Positions 16,751-24,770 of a stretch of 44,720 bases of DNA are shown in pieces (within the stretch, counting starts at the first letter, position 1; each line of letters begins with the position of its first letter). The notes beneath the pieces are model-generated. The model was not told where the DNA came from. It ran no database searches and saw nothing but the letters and a program-made list of their open reading frames with translations. This stretch comes from Chloroflexota bacterium. GTDB lineage: Bacteria > Chloroflexota > Anaerolineae > Aggregatilineales > Phototrophicaceae. The translations under genes were made by a program, and so were the position numbers. The stretch spans positions 1-44,720 of the forward strand of contig JAPPMO010000088.1 of assembly GCA_028873975.1 (NCBI GenBank). Reading direction: 5' to 3'.

Positions 16751-18088
16751 CTACAAGTTCAAGCCGGGTATATGAGGAACTTTTCCTCTGCTGAGTTGAT
16801 TCATAAGTTTGCTCATTTGCCGAAATTGTTTCAGCAATTCGTTAACATCCCGCACCTCGACGCCGCTGCCGCTGGCGATCCTGCGCTTGCGGCTGGCTTT
16901 GAGAATGCGCGGATGCTGTCGTTCCGTCGGCGTCATTGAGTTGATGATCGCTTCAACTTTTCTGATGCGCTTTTCGATGTCCTGGTCGTCAAAATCCGCT
17001 TGCATCTGCAGTTTGGACATGCCAGGTATCATGCCCATGACTTTGCCCAGCGGACCCATGCGCCGGATCTTCTGCAATTGATCGAGGAAGTCCTGCAATG
17101 TGAACTCATTCTTGATGATCTTGTCCTGCAGGCGCAGCGCTTCTTCTTCCTCGTAGACGGATTCGGTCTTCTCGATCAGCGACATGATATCGCCCATGCC
17201 GAGAATTCTTTGGGCGATGCGGTCGGGATGGAATAACTCGAGCGTGTCCGCGCTTACTTTTTCTCCCGTCCCCATATACTTGATGGGCACTCCGGTCACC
17301 GCGCGCATGGAAAGCGCCGCGCCGCCGCGAGCGTCGCCGTCCACCTTGGTCAAAACCAGTCCCGTGATGCCGAGTCGCTCGTTGAAGCCGCGCGCGATAT
17401 TGACCGCTTCCTGACCAGTCATGGCGTCAGCCACCAACAGAATCTCGGCAGGGCTGGCAATGCGCTTGATATCTTCAAGCTCGCCCATCAAGTTCTCGTC
17501 GATCTGCAGCCGACCGGCAGTATCGATGATAACGATGTCGACGCCGGTTTCCTTAGCCATTTTGATCCCGCGCCTGACAATGGCTGGCGGCTTGTCGCTG
17601 GTTCCCTCTTCATAATAAGGAACGCTTATCTGTTTGGCCAGCGTCACCAACTGATCGACCGCGGCCGGACGGTAAGTGTCCGCGGCGATCATGAATGGTC
17701 TGCGGCCCTCCCCCCGCAAGTGCAGGGCCAGTTTCGCGGCATTGGTCGTTTTGCCGGAGCCCTGCAAGCCCACGAGCATAATGACATGTGGTTTGACGCT
17801 ACCGCTGTAGCTCAAACGGCCCGCTTCGCCCAGCATGTCGACGAGCTCTTCGTGGATGATCTTGACGACTTGCTCGCTTGGCTTGAGCGCTTTGTGGACT
17901 TCCTCGCCGATGGCGCGTTCGCGCACGGACTTGATGAAGTCCTTGACGATCGGCAAGGCGACGTCCGCCTCCAGTAAAGCCATGCGGACTTCTCGCATGG
18001 CGGCTTTCACGTCAGCTTCCTTGACAGTGCCGCCTTTGCGCAAGCCTTCAAAGGCTGTATCGAGTCTCTGTGATAACGATTCGAACAT
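16751..18088 (-). CDS. ffh: Signal recognition particle protein Ffh
   Basis: GTPase that with 4.5S RNA delivers nascent membrane proteins to FtsY and SecYEG. It has 445 aa, standard. N domain helices (1-85); G domain with P-loop GLQGSGKT (107-114), ADTYRPAA, IDTAGRLQ and TKVDGDARGG; and a Met-rich M domain with GKVMGMIPGMSKLQMQ and the RNA-binding SRKRRIASGSG. ATG 18088 is preferred to an adjacent TTG by spacing from AGGA. First gene of ffh-rpsP-khpA-rimM; the 4.5S RNA gene is not in this window. Confidence 0.97.
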   Translation of the reverse strand: MFESLSQRLDTAFEGLRKGGTVKEADVKAAMREVRMALLEADVALPIVKDFIKSVRERAIGEEVHKALKPSEQVVKIIHEELVDMLGEAGRLSYSGSVKPHVIMLVGLQGSGKTTNAAKLALHLRGEGRRPFMIAADTYRPAAVDQLVTLAKQISVPYYEEGTSDKPPAIVRRGIKMAKETGVDIVIIDTAGRLQIDENLMGELEDIKRIASPAEILLVADAMTGQEAVNIARGFNERLGITGLVLTKVDGDARGGAALSMRAVTGVPIKYMGTGEKVSADTLELFHPDRIAQRILGMGDIMSLIEKTESVYEEEEALRLQDKIIKNEFTLQDFLDQLQKIRRMGPLGKVMGMIPGMSKLQMQADFDDQDIEKRIRKVEAIINSMTPTERQHPRILKASRKRRIASGSGVEVRDVNELLKQFRQMSKLMNQLSRGKVPHIPGLNL

Positions 18089-18125
18089 CAAATATCCTGC
18101 TGTCCTGCCAGATTTTCGCTAGAGG

Positions 18126-18154
18126 ATTCTAGTGGAGCGACAATCCTTAGTCAA
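18126..18154 (-). promoter_or_regulatory. Promoter of ffh-rpsP-khpA-rimM
   Basis: Minus strand TTGACT (18149-18154), exactly 17 bp, TAGAAT (18126-18131). Predicted leader about 30 nt. Confidence 0.65.
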
Positions 18155-18182
18155 GTCGAAACCTCGCCCGCTGTCACTCCCG

Positions 18183-19397
18183 CTATCTATTGTCCTGATG
18201 CGGCAGCAGCCGCCACATGATGATAAAGGCGACAATGCCCAATCCGCCAGCAATGATGCCGACCAGGGTAAAATTGCCATTTGATGCCGCATATACCCAG
18301 GCGCCCAGCGCCGCGCCGACCACGCGCCCCAGGGAGTGCGCGCCCATATTCGCGCTCATCATCACGGCGCGCGATTTCGGCAGAATCTCTGTAAACAGCG
18401 GCAGTGCCGAGACGATCGACGTCTCGATGGCGATAAACATGATGAATATGGCGAACATGGCCAGCGGCAAACTGAAAGACAGATACGGGATGATGAAAAA
18501 GCATATCGCTGCGATCAACATACCGGTCATCGAAGTTATCCGGGGTCCGAGCCGGTCCGCGACAGTGATAACGATAAACTCGCCAATCACCTCGGCCACG
18601 GCAATGGCAATCGTTACCGCCCCGAGCGCCGTGAGAACCAGGCCGAAGGAGTCCTCCATCCAAAGACCATAATTGATGTAAAAGATCTCATGGGAGAGCG
18701 TAAGACACATGGAATACAAAAGCGCGAAGACCGCCGGCGGGTGCGCGCTGACCGTGCGTATGGCTGTCAAGGGATTGATGATGCGTATGCGTTCGTGGCT
18801 GTGATCGGGCCGCTCGTCGGACTCAACGAAAATCCATAATGCCGCCGCGCCCAGCGCCAGCGAGACGGACAGAAAAACAAACACGGACTGTAGATTGCTG
18901 TTGTCCAAGAGGAAACCGGCAACGGGCGCGGCGACTACCAGCGACAGCGCCCAGCTAAGTTCGGAAATGCCCATCACGCGGGCGCGCCTGCCAAAGGGCA
19001 CCAAATCTCCCAAATATGCCTGAAACGTGGGGTCGTAAATGGTCTTGCCGATGCCGAAGGCAAACATCACCACCACAAAGACGCCATAGTCGGCGAATAC
19101 CGCGCCAAGCAGGCTCATGATCGCCATCATCCAAAGCATGCCAACCATCACGACCTTGCGCCCGTAATGCTCGGAAATAATGCCGAGTACCGGACTGAGC
19201 AATCCGGCGCCATTCGTCAAAGCAATCACGTTCTGGATGTTGTCGGCCGGCACGCTGAAGCTGTCGGCAATGGCGGAAACGAAGGGGTAGGGGAAGCGCC
19301 TGGAGATATTAATGACCAAGCGACCGAAGACGATTGCCAGAATCGACTTGATAACCTTGTCGTTGAAGAATGGCTCGCTGCTGCGCTTGTTTTTCAT
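18183..19397 (-). CDS. MFS transporter
   Basis: Major facilitator superfamily permease (404 aa) with about 12 hydrophobic helices and motif A-like SEHYGRKVVM between helices 2 and 3. DLVPFGRRARVMG after helix 4 and EILPKSRAVMM in the second half look like drug/efflux-type carriers, but no substrate can be assigned. Its ATG shares one base with the stop of the upstream alkaline-phosphatase-superfamily gene (TGATG), so the two are translationally coupled. Last in the C39-murJ-MBL-metalloenzyme-MFS run. Confidence 0.88.
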   Translation of the reverse strand: MKNKRSSEPFFNDKVIKSILAIVFGRLVINISRRFPYPFVSAIADSFSVPADNIQNVIALTNGAGLLSPVLGIISEHYGRKVVMVGMLWMMAIMSLLGAVFADYGVFVVVMFAFGIGKTIYDPTFQAYLGDLVPFGRRARVMGISELSWALSLVVAAPVAGFLLDNSNLQSVFVFLSVSLALGAAALWIFVESDERPDHSHERIRIINPLTAIRTVSAHPPAVFALLYSMCLTLSHEIFYINYGLWMEDSFGLVLTALGAVTIAIAVAEVIGEFIVITVADRLGPRITSMTGMLIAAICFFIIPYLSFSLPLAMFAIFIMFIAIETSIVSALPLFTEILPKSRAVMMSANMGAHSLGRVVGAALGAWVYAASNGNFTLVGIIAGGLGIVAFIIMWRLLPHQDNR

Positions 19398-20326
19398 CAG
19401 GAATCGAACAGGATTCTATCACAAGCCGGCACAAAATCGGTCAGCGACTTGTAGTCCTCGGCGAAGTCTCCGGCGCGCTCGCCGACGACAAGCGTCGGCA
19501 CCATGTTAAGCGTATGGCGGCGGGTACTCAAGTCTTCCATGTTGCCGTGATCGCTGACCACGACGATGAGTCCTTCGTCGCTTCGCCATTCGTCTAGCGC
19601 GCCAGCCATCACTTCGTCGAAAGTCTCCAGTAGGTTTACGCCGCGCGCGAAGGGACCGCGGTGCCCGATGCGATCCGTCAGCCAATGCGAATGGAAGGCG
19701 AAGTCGTAGTTGCGCGAGAGCCGCGCCAGCAATTGACCGGCTTGCCGCGGCGAATAGTCGGGCAGGCGCGGGATGCCCAAATGATGTTGCCAGCCTGCGG
19801 TGGTCCATTCCGCGGTCAAGGCGCGTTTCTCCACGACGTCGTCTACCGAGAAGTGATCTTCGCCGGACTCGTAGGCCGCTTGCTGGATGCTGGAGCGGAG
19901 AGTCTTGCCACGGGCGAAGTCCTTCAAAAGGCGCGGAGGATAAGCGGTGAGCAAGCGGGCGGTCTTGCCGCGTTCGCCCAGTGATTTGAAATAACTGTGC
20001 CGGGCTATGATTTCGCGGGTTTCTTGATTGGGTTTCGGTCCGTAATGCTGGCCGATCAGCTTGGGCACGTTCAAACCGGTGAGCAGGCTGGCTTGGCCCG
20101 TGCCGCTTTGCGGACGCCCAGCGACGCCCAGGCAGGCATCGGTCGGCGTAAAGACCGCGTTGTGACCTGTGACCGGCTCAGTGTTTGCCAGCCATCGCTT
20201 TCCATTGCTAAGACCATGAAGCGTGGGTAAATCGGCGACCGCGAAAGGATTGATCTTCGGGTCGTCCGCGCCAAGCCCAATGCCATCCAGGAAGAGCGCC
20301 AGGATATGCGAGCCCGACGAATTCAT
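19397..20326 (-). CDS. Alkaline-phosphatase-superfamily metalloenzyme (iPGM/phosphopentomutase-like)
   Basis: A 309-aa cytoplasmic enzyme of the alkaline phosphatase/phosphoglycerate mutase superfamily. Two-metal ligands are readable: D14 in FLDGIGLG, D218 and H222 in TDRIGH, D259/H260 in SDHGNMED and H271 in RRHTLN. The likely nucleophile lies in GRPQSGTGQASLLTG (Ser74 or Thr76). It is shorter than iPGM (about 510 aa) and than phosphopentomutase (about 390 aa), as it lacks the large inserted domain, so it is more likely a phosphatase or phosphodiesterase of unknown substrate. It is coupled to the MFS gene by TGATG. No convincing ribosome site at the ATG. Confidence 0.82.
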   Translation of the reverse strand: MNSSGSHILALFLDGIGLGADDPKINPFAVADLPTLHGLSNGKRWLANTEPVTGHNAVFTPTDACLGVAGRPQSGTGQASLLTGLNVPKLIGQHYGPKPNQETREIIARHSYFKSLGERGKTARLLTAYPPRLLKDFARGKTLRSSIQQAAYESGEDHFSVDDVVEKRALTAEWTTAGWQHHLGIPRLPDYSPRQAGQLLARLSRNYDFAFHSHWLTDRIGHRGPFARGVNLLETFDEVMAGALDEWRSDEGLIVVVSDHGNMEDLSTRRHTLNMVPTLVVGERAGDFAEDYKSLTDFVPACDRILFDS

Positions 20327-20366
20327 CGGATGAGGAGCCGCAACTGTAAACGCTCCGCAGGAGAGC

Positions 20367-21026
20367 TCATGGCGCGCCCTGGTCGAATGAGAGCAGGAAG
20401 GGATTGCTATTTCGTTCGCGGCCGATGGTGGTCGCGCCCATATGCCCTGGCAGGACGCGAAACTCGTCGTCCAGCGCCATGAGCTTCTCGAAGATAGAGC
20501 GCATCAGGAGCGGATAGTCGCCGCCGGGCAAGTCTGTGCGGCCGATACTGCCGGCGAAAAGCGTATCGCCGCTGAAGAGGATTTTTTGGCTTTCCAAGAG
20601 CAGGCTCAAATGGCCTGGCGCGTGCCCGGGCGTGTAAAGCGTTTTCAGGCGGATGGAGTCCAACTCGATGACTTCGCTCGCGCTTGTCAAAAGGCGATCC
20701 GGCTGGGCGGCCGCCGGCATATCGCCCAAGCCGAACAATTTAGCTTGCGCGGGCAGATCCGCCAGCCAGGGCAGGCACTCCTCGTGGATGCAAAATGGTA
20801 TTCCCAAGTCGTCCTTGATCGCTTTGCTGGCCATGACGTGATCGAGATGCGCGTGCGTTGCGATCATCATCCGAATGCTCCAACCGCGCTCGGAGGCCGC
20901 GTCCAGGATGACCGGCGCGTTATCAACCGGATCAATCAGGATGGCGTTTTTTGTTTCGCTATCCGCCACCAGATAAGCGTTAGTGGCAAAGGCGCCCAAA
21001 GTCATGGACAAAACTTCAATCGGCAT
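20367..21026 (-). CDS. Glyoxalase-II-like MBL-fold hydrolase
   Basis: Metallo-beta-lactamase-fold hydrolase (219 aa) of the YcbL/hydroxyacylglutathione-hydrolase-like group. The metal site is complete: THAHLDH (H58, H60, D62, H63), H135 in TPGHAPGH, D154 in SGDTLFAGSIGRTDLPGGD and H195 in PGHMGATTIGRERNSNPFL. The long glyoxalase II C-terminal domain is absent, so it probably acts on a thioester or related ester but not necessarily on glutathione. GGAG lies 5-6 nt before the ATG. It sits 16 nt after murJ. Confidence 0.9.
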   Translation of the reverse strand: MPIEVLSMTLGAFATNAYLVADSETKNAILIDPVDNAPVILDAASERGWSIRMMIATHAHLDHVMASKAIKDDLGIPFCIHEECLPWLADLPAQAKLFGLGDMPAAAQPDRLLTSASEVIELDSIRLKTLYTPGHAPGHLSLLLESQKILFSGDTLFAGSIGRTDLPGGDYPLLMRSIFEKLMALDDEFRVLPGHMGATTIGRERNSNPFLLSFDQGAP

Positions 21027-21042
21027 GCGCTCTCCTTTTCCG

Positions 21043-22728
21043 TCAAGCTATCGACCGGCCGCGAATTATGTTCATCAAATCGGATAATTCTTGCATTCTG
21101 ATCAGGGCGGCGGCGAGGACGAAGACCGCCAAGCCCCCGAGCCCTTGCGCGAACAGGCCTGTGATCATCAGCGAGAAGCCGCTTCCAGGTCCCCAAGCCT
21201 GCCACAGCGTGTCCAGCAGAACAATGGCGCCAGCCATGGCCAGCGACGCGACTAGCGACTTTAGCAGGCTGCTCGCCAGCGAGCCTTCCCGGATGCCGCG
21301 CCAGCGCCGGCGCAAGATAACCAGCAGGCAAAGGACCTCGAACATCACGCCCAGGGAATTGGCCAGCGCCAACCCGCTGACACGGCCAATATAGGGCTCA
21401 AAGCCGAGGACGGGAAATGCCCGCGCAATCGAATTGGCGAACAATTGTGAATCAACCCTAGATACATCGCTGAGCAGGATAGCGAAGACGAAGTTGATCG
21501 CCGCGCCGCCGAGCGCCGCGTACAGGGGGGTCAAGGTGTCCTTGTCCGCGTAGAAGCTGCGGGCGATGACTTCCAGCGCGGAATGCACGATAAGCCCAAG
21601 CGTAAACATGCTCAGGGTGCTATAGACCAGCGCCGATGCCGCCGCGTCAAATGCGCCGCGTTCCAGGAGTCCGATAAGCGGCCTGCCCAGAACGATCAAG
21701 CCCACTGCGGACGGGATGCTGGCGACGAGGACAAAGCGCAGCGCGCCGGACATGGCGTCGCGCTTGCCGTCGAGATCTCTCACTTCGCTCAGCGCAGCCA
21801 GAGTCGGAAAGATCACGATGCCCATCGCCGTGCCGATCAAGGTCTGCGGGATTTGCATCAAGCGCCAGCCCCAGTCGAGAGCGCTCACCGAGCCGACGCT
21901 CAGCCGCGAGGCGATGTTGTTCATCACCAGGAAGTTGAGCGCGAAAACGCCCAGCCCGCCGATTCGCGGCAGCATCAAACGAATCACGCGCCACAATGCC
22001 GGATTCGCCAAGCCCAGCCCGCGCTTCCAGGACATCCGGAATTTGATCAGTCCGGGAACCTGAATGCTGAAATGCAAAGCGGAGCCGATCACGGCGCCAA
22101 TCGCGATTCCGTGTACCCCAAAGCCGGGCAGCAGAAACAAGACGCCGAAGAGAATGCCGATATCAAACATGATCGGCGCCAACGCCGGCAAAAGAAAATG
22201 CTGATGAGAATTGAGTATGCCGCTGAAGATGCCGCTGATCGAAAAGATGATCGTGCTCAGCAGGAGAATGCGCATCATTTCAATCGTGTTTTGCGCGGTG
22301 GAGGCGTCAAAGCCGGGCGCGACTACCTCGCTCACGAACCACGGCGCCATAAAGAAGACGGCTGCGCTCAAGATCAAAGCGAGCGTGAATATCGTATTGA
22401 TCAAGTTGCTGGACAATTGCCAGGCGGCGTCAAACTCTCCCTGCGCCAGATAGCCGCTGAATACGGGAATAAAGGCGTGCGTCAAGGCGCCGCCGGAGAT
22501 CAAAACGACGATCAGTTCAGGTATGCGATTGGCCGCCACGTAGGCGTCCAATTCAACGCCAACGCCAAAGACCTGCGCGATGATCAAGGTCTGCAGGAGG
22601 CTGATCAATTTGGCGGCCGCAAAGGCGATCATCACAGTCAATGTGGATCGCGCGATTCTGCGATTGCGCTGGAGCATTCCCTTGCCTGGATTTGCTGGAT
22701 TTGGGGGATTTGAATGGAAGGCTGCCAT
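21043..22728 (-). CDS. murJ: Lipid II flippase MurJ
   Basis: MATE/MOP-family integral membrane flippase that moves lipid II across the membrane for peptidoglycan synthesis. It has 561 aa with about 14 helices. Family segments include AKLISLLQTLIIAQVFGVG, LDAYVAANRIPELIVVLISGGAL and the AFIPVFSGYL stretch in helix 2, and LPALAPIMFDIGILFG later. An alternative start is Met18 (MLQRNRRIARST). AGGGAACTGC precedes the chosen ATG. It is only 8 nt from the preceding C39-like gene, so the two are likely co-expressed. The presence of murJ argues that the host makes peptidoglycan. Confidence 0.93.
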   Translation of the reverse strand: MAAFHSNPPNPANPGKGMLQRNRRIARSTLTVMIAFAAAKLISLLQTLIIAQVFGVGVELDAYVAANRIPELIVVLISGGALTHAFIPVFSGYLAQGEFDAAWQLSSNLINTIFTLALILSAAVFFMAPWFVSEVVAPGFDASTAQNTIEMMRILLLSTIIFSISGIFSGILNSHQHFLLPALAPIMFDIGILFGVLFLLPGFGVHGIAIGAVIGSALHFSIQVPGLIKFRMSWKRGLGLANPALWRVIRLMLPRIGGLGVFALNFLVMNNIASRLSVGSVSALDWGWRLMQIPQTLIGTAMGIVIFPTLAALSEVRDLDGKRDAMSGALRFVLVASIPSAVGLIVLGRPLIGLLERGAFDAAASALVYSTLSMFTLGLIVHSALEVIARSFYADKDTLTPLYAALGGAAINFVFAILLSDVSRVDSQLFANSIARAFPVLGFEPYIGRVSGLALANSLGVMFEVLCLLVILRRRWRGIREGSLASSLLKSLVASLAMAGAIVLLDTLWQAWGPGSGFSLMITGLFAQGLGGLAVFVLAAALIRMQELSDLMNIIRGRSIA

Positions 22729-22736
22729 GCAGTTCC

Positions 22737-24221
22737 CTAGTTGAGCTGGGCGAGCGCCGCGCGCGCTTCGTCATAGTTCGGGTTATATGCCAGCGCCCGC
22801 CGAAACGAAGACGCGGCTTGCCCGGGCTTGTCTTGCGCTTGCAAAACCAGCCCTTGCCAGTAATAGGTTTCCTCGATTTCCTCCGCGTTGTTCAAGTTGA
22901 CCTTCACCAGGCTTAATACATCATCGAATCTGCCCAGCTGATAATAAGCCTCGAATGCGCCGAACTGGTACCACATCATCCGCCAGGGCGGTCCAAGCCT
23001 GCGGGACTGGTCGAAAGCCGCGGCAGCTTCCTGGTATCGCTGCAAGGCGACCAGAGACGTGCCCATATTGAACCAGGCAAAGGCATTGCTGGGGTCCAGG
23101 CGCGCTTCGGCCTGTGCTGCATCAAAGGCAAGCTGGGCTGCGTCCTTTGCATCCCAGTGGCTGTCCAAAAGACCCCGCAGGAGCCCTTCGCGCCGGGGCT
23201 CGTAGACGACGATAAAAGTACGGTTGAAAGCCTGCCAGTCCCGGTCAACTTCGTCGTAACTGATCGCCACGCCCTGCGCGCCTTCGCCGACGCCCAGAAA
23301 ACTATCAAAGAAATAGAAGCGCTGATATACGTCATCGTAGGCGACCAGAGCGCGATAATGACCGATCCAGTCATAGGCTTCGAACATGGCGCCTGTCTCG
23401 ATAACGACCGGAAACTCGTTTGCCACCAAGCGCTTTAGCAGATCCAGGGTGCCGCCCATGCGCGCGATCGCTTTAAGATTGCTGGCTTCCTCCACATAAG
23501 CCGCCATCTCCTGCGGGCTGACATTTTTGTCTTCGCGATTCGGTTTGAGCGCCCTGCCCGCGGCGGACTGGTCCTCCTGCCATCCATAATAGCTCATCGC
23601 CATCGTAATTGTCGCTGGTCCGCAGTTGTTCCAGGTCTGCCGCTGATGAAGAATGCCGTAGATTCTGGCCGAGGAGGGAAGCGCTCCCCCAGACAGGTTG
23701 ACCGGGGCGACAGCGATCTCGCTTGTCGCGGTCGCCGCCGGCGGGGCGGGCGAGGGCGACGCCGTCCCGCTTGCGGTGGCGGTGAAGACCGTAATCGTCT
23801 CTGCGACTCGCGTGGGCGCCGGGGTGGCGGTCGCTAGAACTACGGTCTCCACGAGTACCGCGGCCGGCGTCGCCGAGGCTGCGCCTGTTGGCGGCGTCGG
23901 ACTGGCTATTGCCAAGGGCATATCCAGAAGCGCCAGCGCATCGCTTTCGCCCGCGCGCGATTCCAGCGTTGGGAAGAGGCCGCCGACCGGCGTTGGCTCT
24001 TTGAACATGCGCATGAAGGGCAACTGTTCAATCACCCGCTGTTGCTGCGCTGGCTGCAGCACCTCTCGGAAGCCGACAATGACGCCCCCGACGCCGGCGA
24101 CCGTGAGCAGCGCGAATAGAATGACGCCCCACAAAAGCAGCCTGGGCGGACCCTTCACGCCGACATTGTAGTTTTGCATATAGTAGCTGCGGCTCGGTTG
24201 CGTATCGTCGAGATCTCGCAC
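22737..24221 (-). CDS. Membrane-anchored C39-like peptidase with TPR repeats
   Basis: A 494-aa protein anchored by one N-terminal helix (about 27-50). A long Pro/Thr/Ala/Ser-rich linker (about 105-180) is followed by a C39-type papain-like domain (about 185-330) with Q195, C200 in NNCGP, H288 in GHYRALVAYDD and D306 in FFDS, the usual catalytic set. At least three TPR-like units fill the C-terminus (about 360-490; AFAWFNMGTSLVALQRYQEAAAAFDQS, YYWQGLVLQAQ, AASSFRRALAYNPNYDEARAAL). The domain probably faces outside. The start is GTG (24219-24221) with AGGA 8 nt upstream. First gene of the murJ operon, which suggests an envelope role. Confidence 0.85.
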   Translation of the reverse strand: MRDLDDTQPSRSYYMQNYNVGVKGPPRLLLWGVILFALLTVAGVGGVIVGFREVLQPAQQQRVIEQLPFMRMFKEPTPVGGLFPTLESRAGESDALALLDMPLAIASPTPPTGAASATPAAVLVETVVLATATPAPTRVAETITVFTATASGTASPSPAPPAATATSEIAVAPVNLSGGALPSSARIYGILHQRQTWNNCGPATITMAMSYYGWQEDQSAAGRALKPNREDKNVSPQEMAAYVEEASNLKAIARMGGTLDLLKRLVANEFPVVIETGAMFEAYDWIGHYRALVAYDDVYQRFYFFDSFLGVGEGAQGVAISYDEVDRDWQAFNRTFIVVYEPRREGLLRGLLDSHWDAKDAAQLAFDAAQAEARLDPSNAFAWFNMGTSLVALQRYQEAAAAFDQSRRLGPPWRMMWYQFGAFEAYYQLGRFDDVLSLVKVNLNNAEEIEETYYWQGLVLQAQDKPGQAASSFRRALAYNPNYDEARAALAQLN

Positions 24222-24300
24222 AAATGTTTCCTAGCGATAATCGAAGGTCGAAGTACTTCGTCAGCAGTTGCTTTTGTTCGCTTTGTGGTTCCTTGCACTC

Positions 24301-24306
24301 AGTATA
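24301..24306 (-). promoter_or_regulatory. Possible -10 box of C39-murJ operon
   Basis: TATACT on the minus strand in the 129-bp gap after ruvX; the -35 region is weak. Confidence 0.3.
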
Positions 24307-24350
24307 GTGCTTTTTCGCTCTTCATGCGGGTCCGGCGATTGCGGCGGCGC

Positions 24351-24770
24351 CTAAGAGTAGCTTTGCGCGTCAAGGTAGGATTGCAGTATGACCCTGGCCG
24401 CCAGATCGTCGATCGGCTCGTCGGGTTTGCGCTTCAGTTGACGCGCCAAATCCCTGGCTTCCACGCTGGTCAGATATTCGCTGACTTCAGCAATCGGCAG
24501 ATCTGTGTAACTGCGCAGTCGCTCGATCCAGCGCTTTACTGTATCAGCTTGAAGCGCTGCGCCCTTTGGCGCATTGGGATTATGGGGCACGCCCACGACG
24601 AAACCACAAGCTCTCTCGCGCCGGGCAATGGCCAAAATCTGCTCGAAATCCCTTGCGCGCGTAGTCCTTTGCACGATAGTTAACTCCCGCGCCACGATGC
24701 CCAAGCCATCGCTAACGGCAAGGCCGATGCGCTTGCTCCCGTGATCAAGGCCGATCAAACGTCCGGTCAT
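24351..24770 (-). CDS. ruvX: RuvX/YqgF family nuclease (putative pre-16S rRNA nuclease)
   Basis: RNase H-like nuclease (139 aa) proposed to process the 5-prime end of 16S rRNA. The first catalytic Asp is D9 in GLDHGSKRIGLAVSD. EYLTSVEA (about residues 95-102) gives the Glu, and DDLAARVILQSYL gives the C-terminal Asp. Its ATG overlaps the stop of the upstream baseplate-J-like gene by four bases (ATGA), so it is coupled to it. Third in alaS-gpJ-ruvX. Confidence 0.93.
   Translation of the reverse strand: MTGRLIGLDHGSKRIGLAVSDGLGIVARELTIVQRTTRARDFEQILAIARRERACGFVVGVPHNPNAPKGAALQADTVKRWIERLRSYTDLPIAEVSEYLTSVEARDLARQLKRKPDEPIDDLAARVILQSYLDAQSYS

Noticed and set aside
21583..22713. Long plus-strand frame opposite murJ
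   Set aside because: Its composition (rich in Gln, His, Arg, Asp) is that of an antisense shadow of membrane-protein codons, with no start signals.
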